A stretch of DNA of 64,000 bases from positions 21,891,936 through 21,955,935 of the forward strand of contig CAIIXF020000006.1 of NCBI GenBank assembly GCA_903813345.2. The letters are read 5' to 3'. The notes beneath the pieces were generated by a model. The model saw only the letters and a list, made by a program, of their open reading frames with translations, did not search any database and was not told the DNA's origin. This document shows, piece after piece, positions 1-11,815 of this stretch (position 1 is the stretch's first letter; every line of letters begins with the position of its first letter). A program made the translations under genes and the position numbers. Source of the stretch: Owenia fusiformis. Its lineage: Eukaryota; Annelida; Polychaeta; Sabellida; Oweniidae.

Positions 1-1
1 C

Positions 2-187
2 CCGAACCCCCCAGACTTTGACCTGTCATTGGATATTGTTCTCGGAAATATAGTCTTCAATGGATTATATTTTCCAGGAGTTACATCGGCCTATATTTAC
101 GTTGACACTGGTAACGATATTGAAATTCTTAAATTGTATGCCAGCAAACCCCAAAGGACGTATTTGAACCTTGTTAAACTTGGTTAA
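2..187 (+). CDS. Possible C-terminal coding fragment cut by the window edge
   Basis: From the left edge one frame is open for 61 codons and ends in TAA at 185-187. The predicted peptide has a balanced composition (alternating hydrophobic residues, a VDTGND stretch, a basic end LVKLG) and could be the last exon of a gene lying to the left. No start codon or splice acceptor is visible in the window. I do not recognise a family. A 61-codon open frame in DNA of about 65 percent AT is moderately unusual but not proof of coding. Confidence 0.3.
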   Translation, partial: PNPPDFDLSLDIVLGNIVFNGLYFPGVTSAYIYVDTGNDIEILKLYASKPQRTYLNLVKLG

Positions 188-2387
188 TGGCTTGGAATGG
201 TGATTGGTTTCTAAATTGATTTTGTGTATTTGTCACTTACTTTGTTTATAGCAGTACAATCGAACAAAGATGTACTGCTGTGAAACATTAAATCTGTGTT
301 TCCAGATTTAGTCATGACCTACATGCTGTAAACCTCTATCTAAAAGCTTTAGCAACCCCTGTATCGAATAGAGTTTTTGCTGTTGCAGTTTGACGAATCT
401 TTTTTGTCCAATGGGAGAATTATGGTTGCAAAACATTTTAAACAGAGTACGTAATAATTGACATAGATGAACCTGATGTGCTTTGATGAAGAGTACCCTA
501 GAAACTAATTAAGATAACTCCGTGATGAAGAGTGCGGGCTTCGTACGTCGTCGATATAAAGATTTTCCATATTCTGTCTAATATAAGACACAATAGGAAC
601 GATCAAACAAGCTAAACTGTAATGGAGTATGGCGTCTGAAATTGATACATGTATTTTCCGTGTGTCGTTCAATATTCCAAAATCAAACTCATAAATGGCG
701 GGTCATCACTTATCGGAAATTCAGATCCAATTTCCGCACACAACGATTTTCTTTGTGAATTTGCTTTGAAACGCCTCAACCTGATCGATCAACTTATGCA
801 ACACACGTGCTTTTATTTGTCTGCAGTTGAAGGTGGCGTACATATGAACCTTCTGCGCCATCTGGTTCCGACTGTACTATCGAACATTACCATTTATGAA
901 TCAGAAATAAACGATTCAGTAGTGTTTGTATTTCGAAAATATGATACTAAATTAAATCAGATATTTTGTCTGCATTTTTGTTTGGAATTGCCATCGCAAG
1001 ATGATATTTTTATTGGGATGAGTACTACGGACTCAACAAGTGGCTAATTTGCCCATGGGTAAGACATTGATTTTCAACAGAATCGCTGTGTAAACATTCT
1101 AGTTATGCTCCTCCTAAATGGCCTCTGCCTAAGTTCATCAGTTTAACTGGCACTGCTAGATAATATATCGTATATCTTGCTATTCCCATCTTACATGTGG
1201 TAAACTGATCAAAGAATTCGGAAAACCTGTAATAACTGAAAATCCATCACTCCATAGTCACAAACAAATGTGGATTCTTAAATACATGAATTGAAAGTTA
1301 TGCCCGTGTGTTTGTGTTAGTTTACATTTTTATTGCAAACACGCACCGGATTTTAAATGCACCGGATTTTAGGAGTTGTAAATGCATGTACTGATTGTCT
1401 TTTCATCGAATGCATGTTATTTTCCAAAAATGACGAAAAGATCTAACCTTTATAAGTTTCCATTCCAATGTAAATCAATGAGAAAGATGAGATTTCACAA
1501 TGGAATAACAGGATATACATAAAGTTTAGTTCATCTTAAGTCATCGAATTGCCATTTTTCTTAAGGGAAAATAACTAAAAGTTACAATTACGATTTAAAA
1601 ACAATTATGATATAGATATCTTTTCAGAGTAAAACATGGATTTCTTCCAAGAAAAGCTCCCCTCATTTGGTTGAAATGTAATCTAATATTTAAACTAATG
1701 ATATTGGCCGACCATGCTTATCGAACAAGACAAAAATAAATGAAAAACGTATTTATTTTCACACATTTTTGAAAAACACCGACATCAAATTGCTGAACAT
1801 TAAATGACAATTTCAATTTCTTGGAAACACTGATTTGGGATTCTCAAACTAACATCATAAGTTTAAATGAAACTAAGCAAATATATTTAAGCAAACATTA
1901 AGAATGACTTCTTACTAATACGTAACAAAAAGTGGTTTGCTTTCAAATAAAGGTCCGATGGGAAAAATACTATTTACAAAATAATCAATTCATTTTAGGG
2001 ATGCCATCTAACTCAACTAATGAGCATCGTATGTAATTCTTATGTAACAACGAAGACAAATAGAAAGTTAAAATGAAATATATAGCTTTTAAATCATTGA
2101 ATGTTAATTTTAGGTTTTTGTGACTGCTAAAAGTGAAATTAAAAGAAAGACTAACAGCGAGGTTGATAATTTTCGACATATCACATCAAAGACAATTCAA
2201 TAAGAATGAATTGCAATGAAACAACTTAAATAATTTGATGTCTTAACTTAAAATACGTTGATGACTTTTAACTTCAACTAAACACCTTTTCAACTTTCAA
2301 CTTTAAGGAACAACTTTAAAATCGAAGCATCAACCGAATGATTGTTTAAACATCAGAGTAATTAAGTGAATAAAACAGAAACCTTAC
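188..2387. other. No supported gene
   Basis: AT-rich sequence. A 132-codon open frame at 649-1047 on the plus strand has no recognisable domain, no convincing splice sites and no family resemblance. I see no tandem array or terminal-repeat element here. It may contain later exons of the minus-strand signal-peptide exon at 2388-2460, but I could not find one that keeps the phase. Confidence 0.4.
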
Positions 2388-2460
2388 CTGGGAATAAAAT
2401 ACCGAAAATCATCAGCAGCTTTGTTGATATTATCAATTTTTGTTTCATATTAAATTCCAT
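2388..2460 (-). CDS. Candidate first exon encoding a signal peptide
   Basis: On the minus strand an ATG at 2460 opens 24 codons that read as a short polar start, a second in-frame Met at residue 5, a Lys and then a hydrophobic core (KLLMIFGILFPG), a typical secretion signal. The frame runs into CAG|GTAAGG, a near-consensus donor, leaving phase 1. Short phase-1 signal-peptide exons are common in secreted-protein genes, and the Cys-rich gene at 62007 has the same design. The following exon, expected at lower coordinates, was not identified. This could be a pseudogene fragment or a chance match. Confidence 0.35.
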
Positions 2461-3119
2461 ATTTTTCTCATTTGTCAACCATGCGCAATGCTGTTAAACT
2501 GCTTTATATAATTTCATTTGTATTTTAGATACGTTATCGTCGTTTTATGATTCTTGTCATCTTATGTCTTGAAATTAATTTGATAAATCAGTCTATGTAT
2601 TAGGATGTTTGTTTGGTGAGAGATTGCCCCCAACACGACGCCGTTGTCTGGCTAATCTTGAGTTATACGTGTTGCCTGATCAGTTAATGATCATGGTCCT
2701 CACTATACGCTGCTTGGATTCATGAAATGAAACCGAATTCCGATTTCAAGTCCATCAAATGATCAGCTTTCTCTCTATTGGACGAATTTCTTCCACTTCT
2801 AGTCTGCGTATTTATCACAGGACGATTGGAGGCAGTTCGTCTTCTGGGGATTTAACAACACATTGTCGGTATATGTGAAATAGATGTTCGCCAGTTTCGA
2901 GTTTCTCGCGATCGTTCAGAGTACATTCGATCAAAATCGCAATATTAATTCGACCGACAGGGTATCTTTTATCAATATCAGATAATTAAATCTGATCACT
3001 TATGCCGTATAATGGGCCAACAATTTTGACCTCTCCTTCCTGTGTAACAAGAAAATGATTTTCTGATATATCTGTATTCCTAGAATTACTTTCTATCCCC
3101 GGATTCTAGCTGGTCTGAT

Positions 3120-3823
3120 GTGATTATGATAAACTCTGTCCGAATAAATCTACCCTATCAACGTCAAAACTAAAAAATGCCATGCCTCGCTACCTAGAAA
3201 TTCCTTTAAACCGACTCAGGTCCGGACTTCTCTTGCAAGCTCACCTCCATGCACACAACTTTGAACGGGTTGCTAATCCTAAATGTTTATGTGACAATAC
3301 AAACCAGACAACTTTACATTTCCTGTTGAAATGCCCACTGCTGACAGAACAGAGAACAACACTACTTGCAGGATTGGAGACGATAGGGATCCGTACCCAC
3401 TATGATGGACTTAATATGCATGATCAATCCCAGTTCTTACTTTTTGGAGATAATAAATTTCCAATAGATGTCAATGAGAAACTAATGAACATAGTAGCAT
3501 ATTATATCCACCAGGGTCTAGATCTTTTGGACATGTAATCGATTACAACATGTTACAACTGAAATCCCTCTGGCCAAGGGAAAAAACCTTACACATTTTT
3601 GTGATATACGAGTGTAGTGTGATGATGTTTTATTGACTTTTTTTTATCTATTTTAACAATAACATGACATAAAAATAACTTATTATGTAAAAATCTAATA
3701 ACATTCCTTTGGATTTCACTCAAAATTGCCGTCAATGTCATTAGACTTTGGCAATTGTTTAAGTATGTATATCTGTATTATATGGAATATAATAAAGATG
3801 ATTAATAAAAAATAAAAAAAATC
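3120..3823 (+). mobile_element. 5'-truncated non-LTR retrotransposon, 3' end
   Basis: An open frame at 3182-3538 encodes the carboxy end of a non-LTR retrotransposon ORF2: an LNRLRSG segment followed by a C-x-C ... H-x4-C zinc-binding motif (CLC, then TTLHFLLKCP) and a downstream LLFGD segment. The reverse transcriptase and endonuclease domains are absent, so this is a dead, 5'-truncated copy. A 3' UTR of about 280 bases follows and ends in an A-rich tail near 3787-3823. The copy at 50563-51116 on the other strand shares the same protein architecture (Cys/His motif then LFGD), so both belong to the same broad clade. Confidence 0.75.
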
Positions 3824-4769
3824 CATATTTAATCCTGGCCAGTAAATAAGCTTTTTATCCCATTATATTCATGACTCTGTTCATAAAATAATAAGTTCAA
3901 AATATGACTTAACTTTATGACGTTTAGAAATATAATTATTTTTATTGTACAACATAAAGAAATAAATATTTCAATCAAAAAGTTGCTCGCATATTGCTCA
4001 GGGGTCATTAACAGGGTAAGACGACTGTCCATGCCAGAGCATGATAAGAGGAGGGAAACCCCAGAGCTTTGGCGATGACAGACATATTACGTATCTTGCG
4101 TACCACCTTCGTTTGCGCAAATTCTCACCAGTTAGTTTTTGAATATAACACGTGACGTTTAATCGATGTAAGCATATTCTTACATCTTTCTTTATCTTGA
4201 CGTGAAATATCAAGCTAGGATATTGGTGAACACGCCAGAAATTAACATCGAAGCGTTATTAGAAAAATTTGAATCTGCCATTTTTGTTTGTCGATTTAGA
4301 CTAATCAGGAGGTGGGTGATCTCAATACAGATTTATATAATAGACGTACACTACACGTACCTGAAGAAACATATCAATTTTTTGTTGAATAAAGTTAGCA
4401 AATTCAATTGCCCGCCTAACTCGTATTTATTGCGAGGACTCGGATGGATGGACATTCTGTCATATGACTTGTGGCAAATGTACCATTTCCCATTGGTTAA
4501 CATGGGAATGTCGATTTTAAAAATATCATCAAATTTATCATCAATTTCGACTTATTGTAATTGAGGAAAAAATTGAGAAAATTTGGAGGTATTGGAAATA
4601 AAGTCAAATTACGTTTCCATCAATAGTAAAAGTATTTTCTTAAAAATTCAAAGGTAAAGATGCTTTAACACGTAATTCAATGGGGAGCTAAGGTTGCCAA
4701 ACTTATGGAGGGGAGTGTTCGTCATCTTTGAACCCTGTTTTTTTCCCCCTCTTGCATGATGATGAAATT
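3824..4769. other. No supported gene
   Basis: AT-rich. Short open frames at 3829-4213 (minus) and 4202-4564 (plus) show no domain or conserved motif and look like chance. Confidence 0.4.
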
Positions 4770-4990
4770 ACAATTCGCCTGTATTTAATAGGCTTACAAT
4801 CTTCATACTTCTTACATTTCAAAATCTTCATTTTCAATTTTGTTTGGAAAATATCATTTCTCATCATAATAGCACAACTGAACGTAATGGGAAGCTTTTT
4901 GGCAAATCATCGTGAGGTGAATACCATTTTCGTGAGCGGGATTGGGAGGTGAATACGATTTTCGTGCGAGGGACTTGGCGGGACAATACG
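4770..4990 (+). repeat. Interspersed repeat, copy 1 (copy 2 at 51895-52105, inverted)
   Basis: This segment aligns by eye with the reverse complement of 51895-52105. Shared blocks include TTTAATAGGCT, CTTCATACT, TTTCAAAATCT and the end region with GAGGGATTGG-like and ACAATACGAT-like strings. The block GTGAATACGATTTTCGTG is also partly duplicated within this copy. No terminal repeats or transposase frame are visible. It is a diverged interspersed element of unknown class. Confidence 0.5.
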
Positions 4991-5659
4991 ATATGTTTTT
5001 CAATATCAAAAATATTCCTAGCTGTTATTCACCGGGAAGTATCATGGGACAATATACGAGGTGATGAATAACAGTGTGCATTCACCGGATCCCGCTCTCT
5101 ATCAGAGAGTGAGGATTACGACAGTAATATAAGAAACGTATTTATTTTTTATCGTTCAGTCCATTAAAGCATTAGATTGTTAAAACTGTTAAAACGAGTT
5201 TTATTCGTGACTTCCCAAATCGTCACATACGACATTTTATACATTTTATAATGAAATCGATTCTCTTCTTAATTGATCCCGGGTCAATAGTATTTAAGGC
5301 ACTCTGTCTTTGTGCAGAACTTGCAAAATGTACGAACATCGTCACTTAATTAGAACCATTCAACTGATAACTAAAGATCTGACAATTTGTATTTGGTGAT
5401 CTATAGAGAATTTTATTATTTACAACAGTTCATAGTACTCAAGCAGATATTGACCTTAATTTTCGTCCATGTATTCTGTGAAAGATGTGGATATGTTGAT
5501 AATGAGGATGCAAGGTATGTAGCATACTCGCTAACAAGTTTGATTTTCAAGGTTATAAAACTTCAATCCAAGATATGGGTTTGTAACTTACAATACAATA
5601 CTTTAGTATTTGTCGGTGAATATTTGGCGAAATGATATACAAATATTAATAATTCTTTT
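4991..5659. other. No supported gene
   Basis: AT-rich intergenic sequence. The 82-codon open frame at 5387-5635 has no recognisable domain. Confidence 0.4.
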
Positions 5660-5985
5660 GAGGTGAATACGTGTGCATCTTTCACAGGTGATCGGATATC
5701 TTGTGAAAGTGTCACAGGCATTCATTGAAAATATAATTAGATATTTGTTATAATTAGATATTTATTATACACTGTTGTATTCTTTACTCACATTAATGGA
5801 ATAACAAACTATTGATGTCTTATTAATCATCACAATGTACTCCCGTGTATACGTAAAATTAAAATCGTGCTGGACTAAGTTGGACCGATGAATATCATTT
5901 AATATTCAGTGAAAGTCACATGACTTCCGTTGAATATCGCTTGTTATTTGTCACGTGTAGGACATGGACCAATCAAAGAGTGAAT
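5660..5985 (+). repeat. Non-autonomous palindromic element, copy 1 (inverted copy at 31857-32200)
   Basis: The segment shares ordered blocks with the reverse complement of 31857-32200: a GTGAATAC..TTCACAGG end, the AACAAACTATTGATGTC block, the GACTTCCGTTGAATAT block and a GTCACGTGTAGGACAT block. It contains an AT-rich palindrome near 5889-5907 (GAATATCATTTAATATTC) and no coding capacity. It looks like a MITE-type element with subterminal palindromes. Confidence 0.5.
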
Positions 5986-6789
5986 ATGAGATTTATATAA
6001 TAAGGAAAGATATGTGTTTTTGGAGTCTTGATAATTTTAGTCTTTTTTCATTTTGAGCATCAAAACACAAAGTCAGGCTTCCAGAAACTTTACGTGCCAA
6101 TAATGTGCGCCTCAAAACAATATCAATAAATTATTTTTATTTCTACTCCGTTAGTATTTCTCGTCCTCTTTCAGTCTTCCTGTTTCACATATTTTTGTTT
6201 CCCGTTAATCTTCAGATTCATTCTACAATATACATCATGACGTATATATATTATAGTTTTTTTACGGCAACTCTGTATTTTCCTCATATCTTTAAATTTG
6301 TCATTTTGAGAAAATTACACCCTGTCATTTGACACATTTGTGCATCATTCAATTTCCTACCATCCTGCCATATTTCATGACCATCAGACTGATAGTCACA
6401 ATGTTATAATTACTCTGAACAACATACCCCAACATATCTCCCTTTTGAGGTCTGCAATTGTTCTGAGGTCATTTTTGTTATTTTGGCATATCCCCACAGG
6501 TAGAAGTCAGATACGGACAATTTGGACGATGTGTGTAGGTTTGCCTACAGCGCAATAGTGGCCACTGGAGCATTTTGTTTAAAGTGCTGAAACATTGTTA
6601 ATATTTCTATGTGCTAAATACAGGGAGTAATTTCCTAAAATGACAAAGATATGATGAAAATAGTGACATGGTTGCCGTTTTTTGACCACCCTGTATGACT
6701 GTTGCTGTATTAGATAATCCAAGTTTCAAAAACTATACCGTAGATCGTTATGGTCCTTAAGTCATTATACACATGTTCCCATGTTAGTG
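5986..6789. other. No supported gene
   Basis: AT-rich. Open frames of 72-75 codons at 6105-6558 are low-complexity and show no domain. Confidence 0.4.
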
Positions 6790-8145
6790 AAACATCGATA
6801 TTATAAAACCATTTCTGAAATTAGGGAATCACATTATTCCCATCGAGAATTCAATAGATCATGTTGGGCTGCCACTTACAAATAGCAATTCAGTAAAAGA
6901 ATACATGGACACACGTATCTCGAAAGGAAGACGAGCAATGATTGCCTATTTAGGAACTACAGCCAGCAATAACAATCCAACAAATCCTCTAACAGCGTCA
7001 AAGATTTACTGGTCAATATGTTTCCCCACTATGACGTATGGAATGAGTCTTTTGCCTCTTAAAGATACTGACTATGACAGGCTAGAGACAGCACACAGGG
7101 GAATAGCAAAGAAGATACAAGGGCTTCCTATCACGACCAGCAACCAGGCAACCATACAACAACTTGGTTGGAGAGACGTAACGTCAAAGATCGTAGTAGA
7201 CAAAATCATGTTAGTGTGGCAATTGTTATCTCTACCAATGAACAATGTATATAAGATGATCGCGATAATGAGAATCATAGCGTACAGAACACGTGATCTA
7301 GCTTTAGTGTCCCCTATTGGTGATTGCATGAGAGTAGCTGAACGTCTAGGCATTCAGCACAAAATATATGATATGATAGATACAGGAATGGTACCAAGTA
7401 AATGCGAATGGAAGAAGATGGTGTCAGATAATACAAGAGAATATGCAATGTGGCAGTGGAAAATACAGTGTATGTTCAATCACAACGCTTCCCTATATAG
7501 GAATGTAATACGCTTTGGCACACCAATAGTGTGGTGGAAAATTGCATTTCGCGAATGCCAATATATTCGCATATGTAAGACAATGATGATCCTACTAACT
7601 GGAGGGAGTAATCTATGTGCTATCACAGGCAAATGGGGCGACATGAAAGACAGGCATAACGGGCGACTATGTAAAGCTTGTGGTGAAGAGGATGAGACCT
7701 TGGAACATTTCATGTTAAAATGTAAATATTTCTCAGCCGAACGAAAAATCATTCTAGATATAGTTAAAAATCACTCGCTGATATTGAATCAAAGTAATGA
7801 GCAAATTCTAAGACTAATATTTGGTGAAAATGAACAATTGGCACCTGATCAGTACATATTAATTGCGAAGAATGTTCATAAAATGTATACATGTGAAAGC
7901 AGAATGTAATTTGCGTATCTCAAATAGTCAAAATAACTCCAGAGCATTGGGCCTGTTGCGGTTACGGGTCAACGCGGTAGCCTGGCGTCCGGCCGTTTAA
8001 TAGGGGGTGCTCTGGATGTGATGTGATTACTGATTATGTTCCTTATATGTATATAATGTATATAACTTTTTGCTAATTTATTTTATTTTATAAGAAATTG
8101 TACTCTTCAGAATTGGAGGAAATAAAGATACAAACAAACAAAAAA
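6790..8145 (+). mobile_element. 5'-truncated non-LTR retrotransposon with long ORF2 tail
   Basis: The frame is open from about 6800, before the first ATG at 6905, to a stop at 7909. It encodes the region after the reverse-transcriptase catalytic core of a non-LTR element: the LGLPL-like block (HVGLPL), a thumb/connection region with an MTYGM motif, and a C-terminal zinc-binding motif (CKACGEEDETLEHFMLKC). The YxDD catalytic motif and endonuclease are missing upstream, so the copy cannot be autonomous. A GC-richer 3' UTR (about 7910-8050) is followed by a sequence ending in ACAAACAAAC then a short A-run at about 8140-8150. The uninterrupted 334-codon frame suggests a fairly recent insertion. 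Confidence 0.8.
6905..7909 (+). pseudogene. Retrotransposon ORF2 C-terminal fragment
   Basis: This 334-codon frame is the intact carboxy-terminal third of a reverse-transcriptase polyprotein, as described for the enclosing element. Residues from about 245 hold the Cys-x2-Cys ... His-x4-Cys zinc-binding motif found at the end of many non-LTR ORF2 proteins. In-frame sequence continues upstream of the first Met, confirming that the ATG is internal and not a true start. It is a truncated remnant and should not be called a host gene. Confidence 0.75.
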
Positions 8146-8760
8146 ACGATATAATATGGACGTCAAAAGTGATGTGATTAATAAAGTAGGAGTAAAAATT
8201 ATTAAATCGTATATATCTAACTTTTTATTCAAGAAGTCTGTAAAGATGGCAGGTATGTAAGAGACTACTTCTCTTTCAGATTGTTTAACAAATCGATCAT
8301 CATTATGTTATCGACCAAGAACAAGGTGATAGCCCCAGTGTCAATATGATATTTTTAAAGGCCAGTATCATATTTTCTCTAGGAAAAAATCAGATTCCAT
8401 CACGATCATCAATAACCTATTTATTCCATAATATTTCTGAGACTTTTTTGTATGTCGTCATCCAGTGATGGTGACATTAAATGATACAATTTAATTCATC
8501 GAATGACATTTTCAACTTTTATTGACAAGTTTTAAAATAGAAATAACTTATAATACTAATATGGATCATAACATGTCATAATAACACAATATTAAGTCTC
8601 ATGTTTTCTGATGTTTTCTATACGGGATCCGATACGGGATTTTGGTTGATACAGGATCCAATACGGGATCTGATACGGGATTGCGCGCTGAGCATTGACA
8701 TTTATGTAATTTGAAGAACGTAGTCTTATATTTTCTTTATTTTTCTTTAAAATATTTTTA
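8146..8760. other. No gene; short GGGATC-rich duplication near 8625-8690
   Basis: No coding signal. Between 8625 and 8690 a short motif (ATACGGGATCCGATACGGG and variants) is repeated about four times, a small degenerate tandem repeat. Confidence 0.45.
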
Positions 8761-10119
8761 CGAGCGGCGATCCAAAAGTCTTGGACGCCCCGCTCTAACT
8801 TTGCTATTTCTAGCTACATGAAACTTTCAGATAATAAAGATCAACATCTTAACAACATTGTGTATATAATATATTTTAGCTTCTTTTCTAAATAGTTTTT
8901 AATACCGGTATTTGAATATAGCAAATCACGTCACAACTGTTATAATATGGCAAATACTTTAGGTGCAGGTGCACAACCTAACACCAGTCATGATATGAGA
9001 GAATTTCCGATTTTCAATCTGAGTGCCATCCGCCATCATCATCTTCACATATTAAGACCTACTTTTCAACATATTTTCTACGAATTTGAACACATTTTTC
9101 ATACCGCTTTACTAATGAATGGAAGACATATGACACCGACATTGCTTATGTGATACAAATGCTGCTGGAGTGCCACTCTAAACCTCATCCAATGAGTAAA
9201 AAACATATTCTTTTAACCCTTCTTTCAACTTGGAGAAAAGGAAGAAAATCACACAGAGTCATAAGACTGTATCGTGCATATGGTAGCTGCTCAAGGTCAA
9301 TAATAGTGAGAATATCTCGTAGTATACTTTGTTCCACTTTGATTTCGTCCATGTTCTCCATTTCAACAGCCATCTTGGAGAAAAAATGATACCAGAATGA
9401 GGGTTGCTTGTCTGATGTCATTTTCTTAGAATTAAACATATACAGCCATTGTCATATATGACATGATAATTAAAACACAATTAATTGATTGCCTAATAAC
9501 AAAGGAAGTAAACTAACATGGTTTAACATTCAAAATTCAAAGAAAGATAGTGGTCAAGACTTGCGAAACAAGGCAAATGGCGGGAACATTTAAGGCTGAA
9601 AGTTGTCATGTGCGAATACAGTTCCGGGTGGCAGGGTCCCTATATTAAAAACTATCTAGAAAACTACATAAAATATATCGGGTGTCTCAAAAATGTACCC
9701 AAAAGTATATCAACAGCACAGATAAACCAATCAATATTTTCAGACATTTTTTGCATGATCATGTAGCCATTGCCTTTTTGATGCTTTAATCCTTTACCTT
9801 TAACACCACATAATCAATGTAACCTCATATTTCGATGGCAGCCTGTATCCTTACTGCTACATTGTTCATCACATTTGATAATAATTCCGGTGGAATGTTT
9901 TGGATTTCTCTTTGGATGTTGCCCTTAGGTTATTCTAAGTCTTTTTGCTTGGAATGAGCATTAAAACACATTTTTTGAGACACCCTATATAATATCTCCA
10001 TGAAATTAACACACAAAGTAGTCAGGTTGTTGGTCTTTATCATTGGAAAGTTTAAAGTAATTTTATTAAAACCCAACAAAATTAGAGCAGGGCGTCCAAG
10101 ACTTTTGGATCACCCCTCG
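8761..10119. mobile_element. TIR DNA transposon, about 1.36 kb, TA target duplication
   Basis: The ends are inverted copies. The left begins CGAGCGGCGATCCAAAAGTC and the right, read on the other strand, begins CGAGGGGTGATCCAAAAGTC. Similarity continues inward for roughly 110-130 bases with mismatches. Both ends abut TA, giving a TA target-site duplication as in Tc1/mariner/IS630 superfamily elements. The interior has short open frames (8947-9153 plus, 9185-9439 minus) that I cannot match to a transposase, and it carries another element at 9676-9990. It is probably non-autonomous or decayed. Confidence 0.7.
9676..9990. mobile_element. MITE with GGGTGTCTCAAAAA ends, nested
   Basis: The left end TATCGGGTGTCTCAAAAATG is matched in inverse orientation on the right by ATAGGGTGTCTCAAAAAATG. 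The span is about 315 bases with AT-rich flanks compatible with a TA target. No transposase frame is present. A sister family with GGGTGTCCCAAAAAG ends is at 60972-61509. It sits inside the older element at 8761-10119. Confidence 0.65.
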
Positions 10120-10454
10120 TATTTTACTTTTTTATTGTTGTTGGATGAGCGTATGTTTGGCCCTATTAGGGCATCAGTACAAATAAATCCTATAATATGA
10201 CACATTCCGACAGATTATAGAAAGAGAGGAACAACCACCAATCGCACCCAGAGGAGGAAGATTCCCATGCAGATGTCATCGAAATAATGAGGTAGTCTTT
10301 TAATCGAGTTATAAAGAATCGACGCCATTTGTATCATAAAAACATTGACTAATTTCGTTTCGTAATCAACCATATAATATATAGCTATATTACAACGCCC
10401 TTGGACTTACATAGTAACGATAATACGTTTATCATGGTCATTAATTGTTTGTTC
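10120..10454. other. No supported gene
   Basis: Short AT-rich spacer between the TIR transposon and the 73-bp satellite. Nothing recognisable. Confidence 0.4.
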
Positions 10455-11815
10455 TTAAATATCCTCGGACTTGTATGTTTGCTCATTTATATATATATAA
10501 GATTATGTTACACCCCCGTATCGTGTAAATGTCTAAACGTTCCTCGGACTTGAATATTTGCTCATTTATATAAGATTATGTTACACCCCCGTGTCGTGTA
10601 AATATCTAAACGTTCCCCGGACTTGAATATTTGCTCATTTATATAAACTTATGTTACACCCACGTCTCGTGTAAATGTCTAAACGTTCCTCGGACTTGAA
10701 TATTTGCTTATTTATATAAGATAATGTTTCACCCACGTGTCATGTAAATGTCTAAACGTTCCTCGGACTTGAATATTTGCTCATTTATATAAAATTATGT
10801 TACACCCACGTGTCGTGTAAATGTCTAAACGTTCCTCGGACTTGAATATTTGCTTATTTATATAAAATTATGTTACACCCACGTGTCGTGTAAATGTCTA
10901 AACGTTCCTTGGACTTGAATATTTGCTCATTTATATCAGATTATGTTACACACACGTGTTGTGCAAACGTCTAAACGTTCCTCGGACTTAAATGTTTGCT
11001 TATTTATATAAAATTATGTTACACCCACGTGACGTGTAAATGTCTAAACGTTCCTCGGACTTAAATATTTGTTCATTTATATAAGATTACGTTACACCCA
11101 CATGTGTCTTAAATATTAGTTCATTTATATAAGATTATGTTACACCCACGTGTCGTGTAAATGTCTAACGTTCCTCGGACTTGAATATTTGCTCATTTAT
11201 ATACGATTATGTTACACCCACTTGTCGTGTAAATGTCTAAACGTTCCTCGGACTTGAATATTTTCTTATTTATATTAAATTATGTTACACCCACGTGTCG
11301 TGTAAATGTCTAAACGTTCCTCGGACTTGAATATTTGCTTATTTATATAAAATCATGTTACACCCACGTGTCGTGTAAATGTCTAAACGTTCCTTGGACT
11401 TGAATATTTGCTCATTTATATAAGATTATGTTAAACCCACGGGTCGTGTAAATGTCTAAACGTTCCTCGGACTTAAATATTTGCTTATTTATATAAAATT
11501 ATGTTACACCCACGTGACGTGTAAATGTCTAAACGTTCCTCGGACTTAAATATTTGTTCATTATGTTACACCCACGTGTCGTGTAAATGTCTAAACGTTC
11601 CTCGGACTTAAATATTTGTTCATTTATATAAGATTATGTTACACCCACGTGTCGCGTAAATCTCAAAAGTTCCTCGGTCTTGAATATTTGCTCATTTATA
11701 TAAGATTATGTTGCACCCCCGTGTCGAGTAAATGTCTGAACGTTCCTCGGACTTGAATATTTGCTCATTTGTATAAGATCATGTTATATTCACGTGACGT
11801 GTAAATGTCTGAAAG
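10455..11815 (+). repeat. 73-bp tandem satellite, about 18 copies
   Basis: A unit of 73 bases recurs with a constant step (for example TTGCTCATTT at 10558 and 10631). Each unit holds a TTATATAAGATTATGTTACA block, a CCCACGTGTCGTG block containing the palindrome CACGTG, and a TCTAAACGTTCCTCGGACTT block. The first and last copies are the most diverged, and one copy near 11100 is partly deleted. There is no coding capacity. Confidence 0.93.

Noticed and set aside
649-1047. 132-codon plus-strand open frame
   Set aside because: No domain, no splice or initiation support, and composition compatible with chance in this AT-rich DNA.
6905-7909. Host gene with a zinc-binding motif
   Set aside because: The motif order and the in-frame upstream block mark it as the end of a non-LTR retrotransposon ORF2.
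10455-11815. CRISPR-like array
   Set aside because: The units are contiguous 73-base satellites without unique spacers and the context is eukaryotic.
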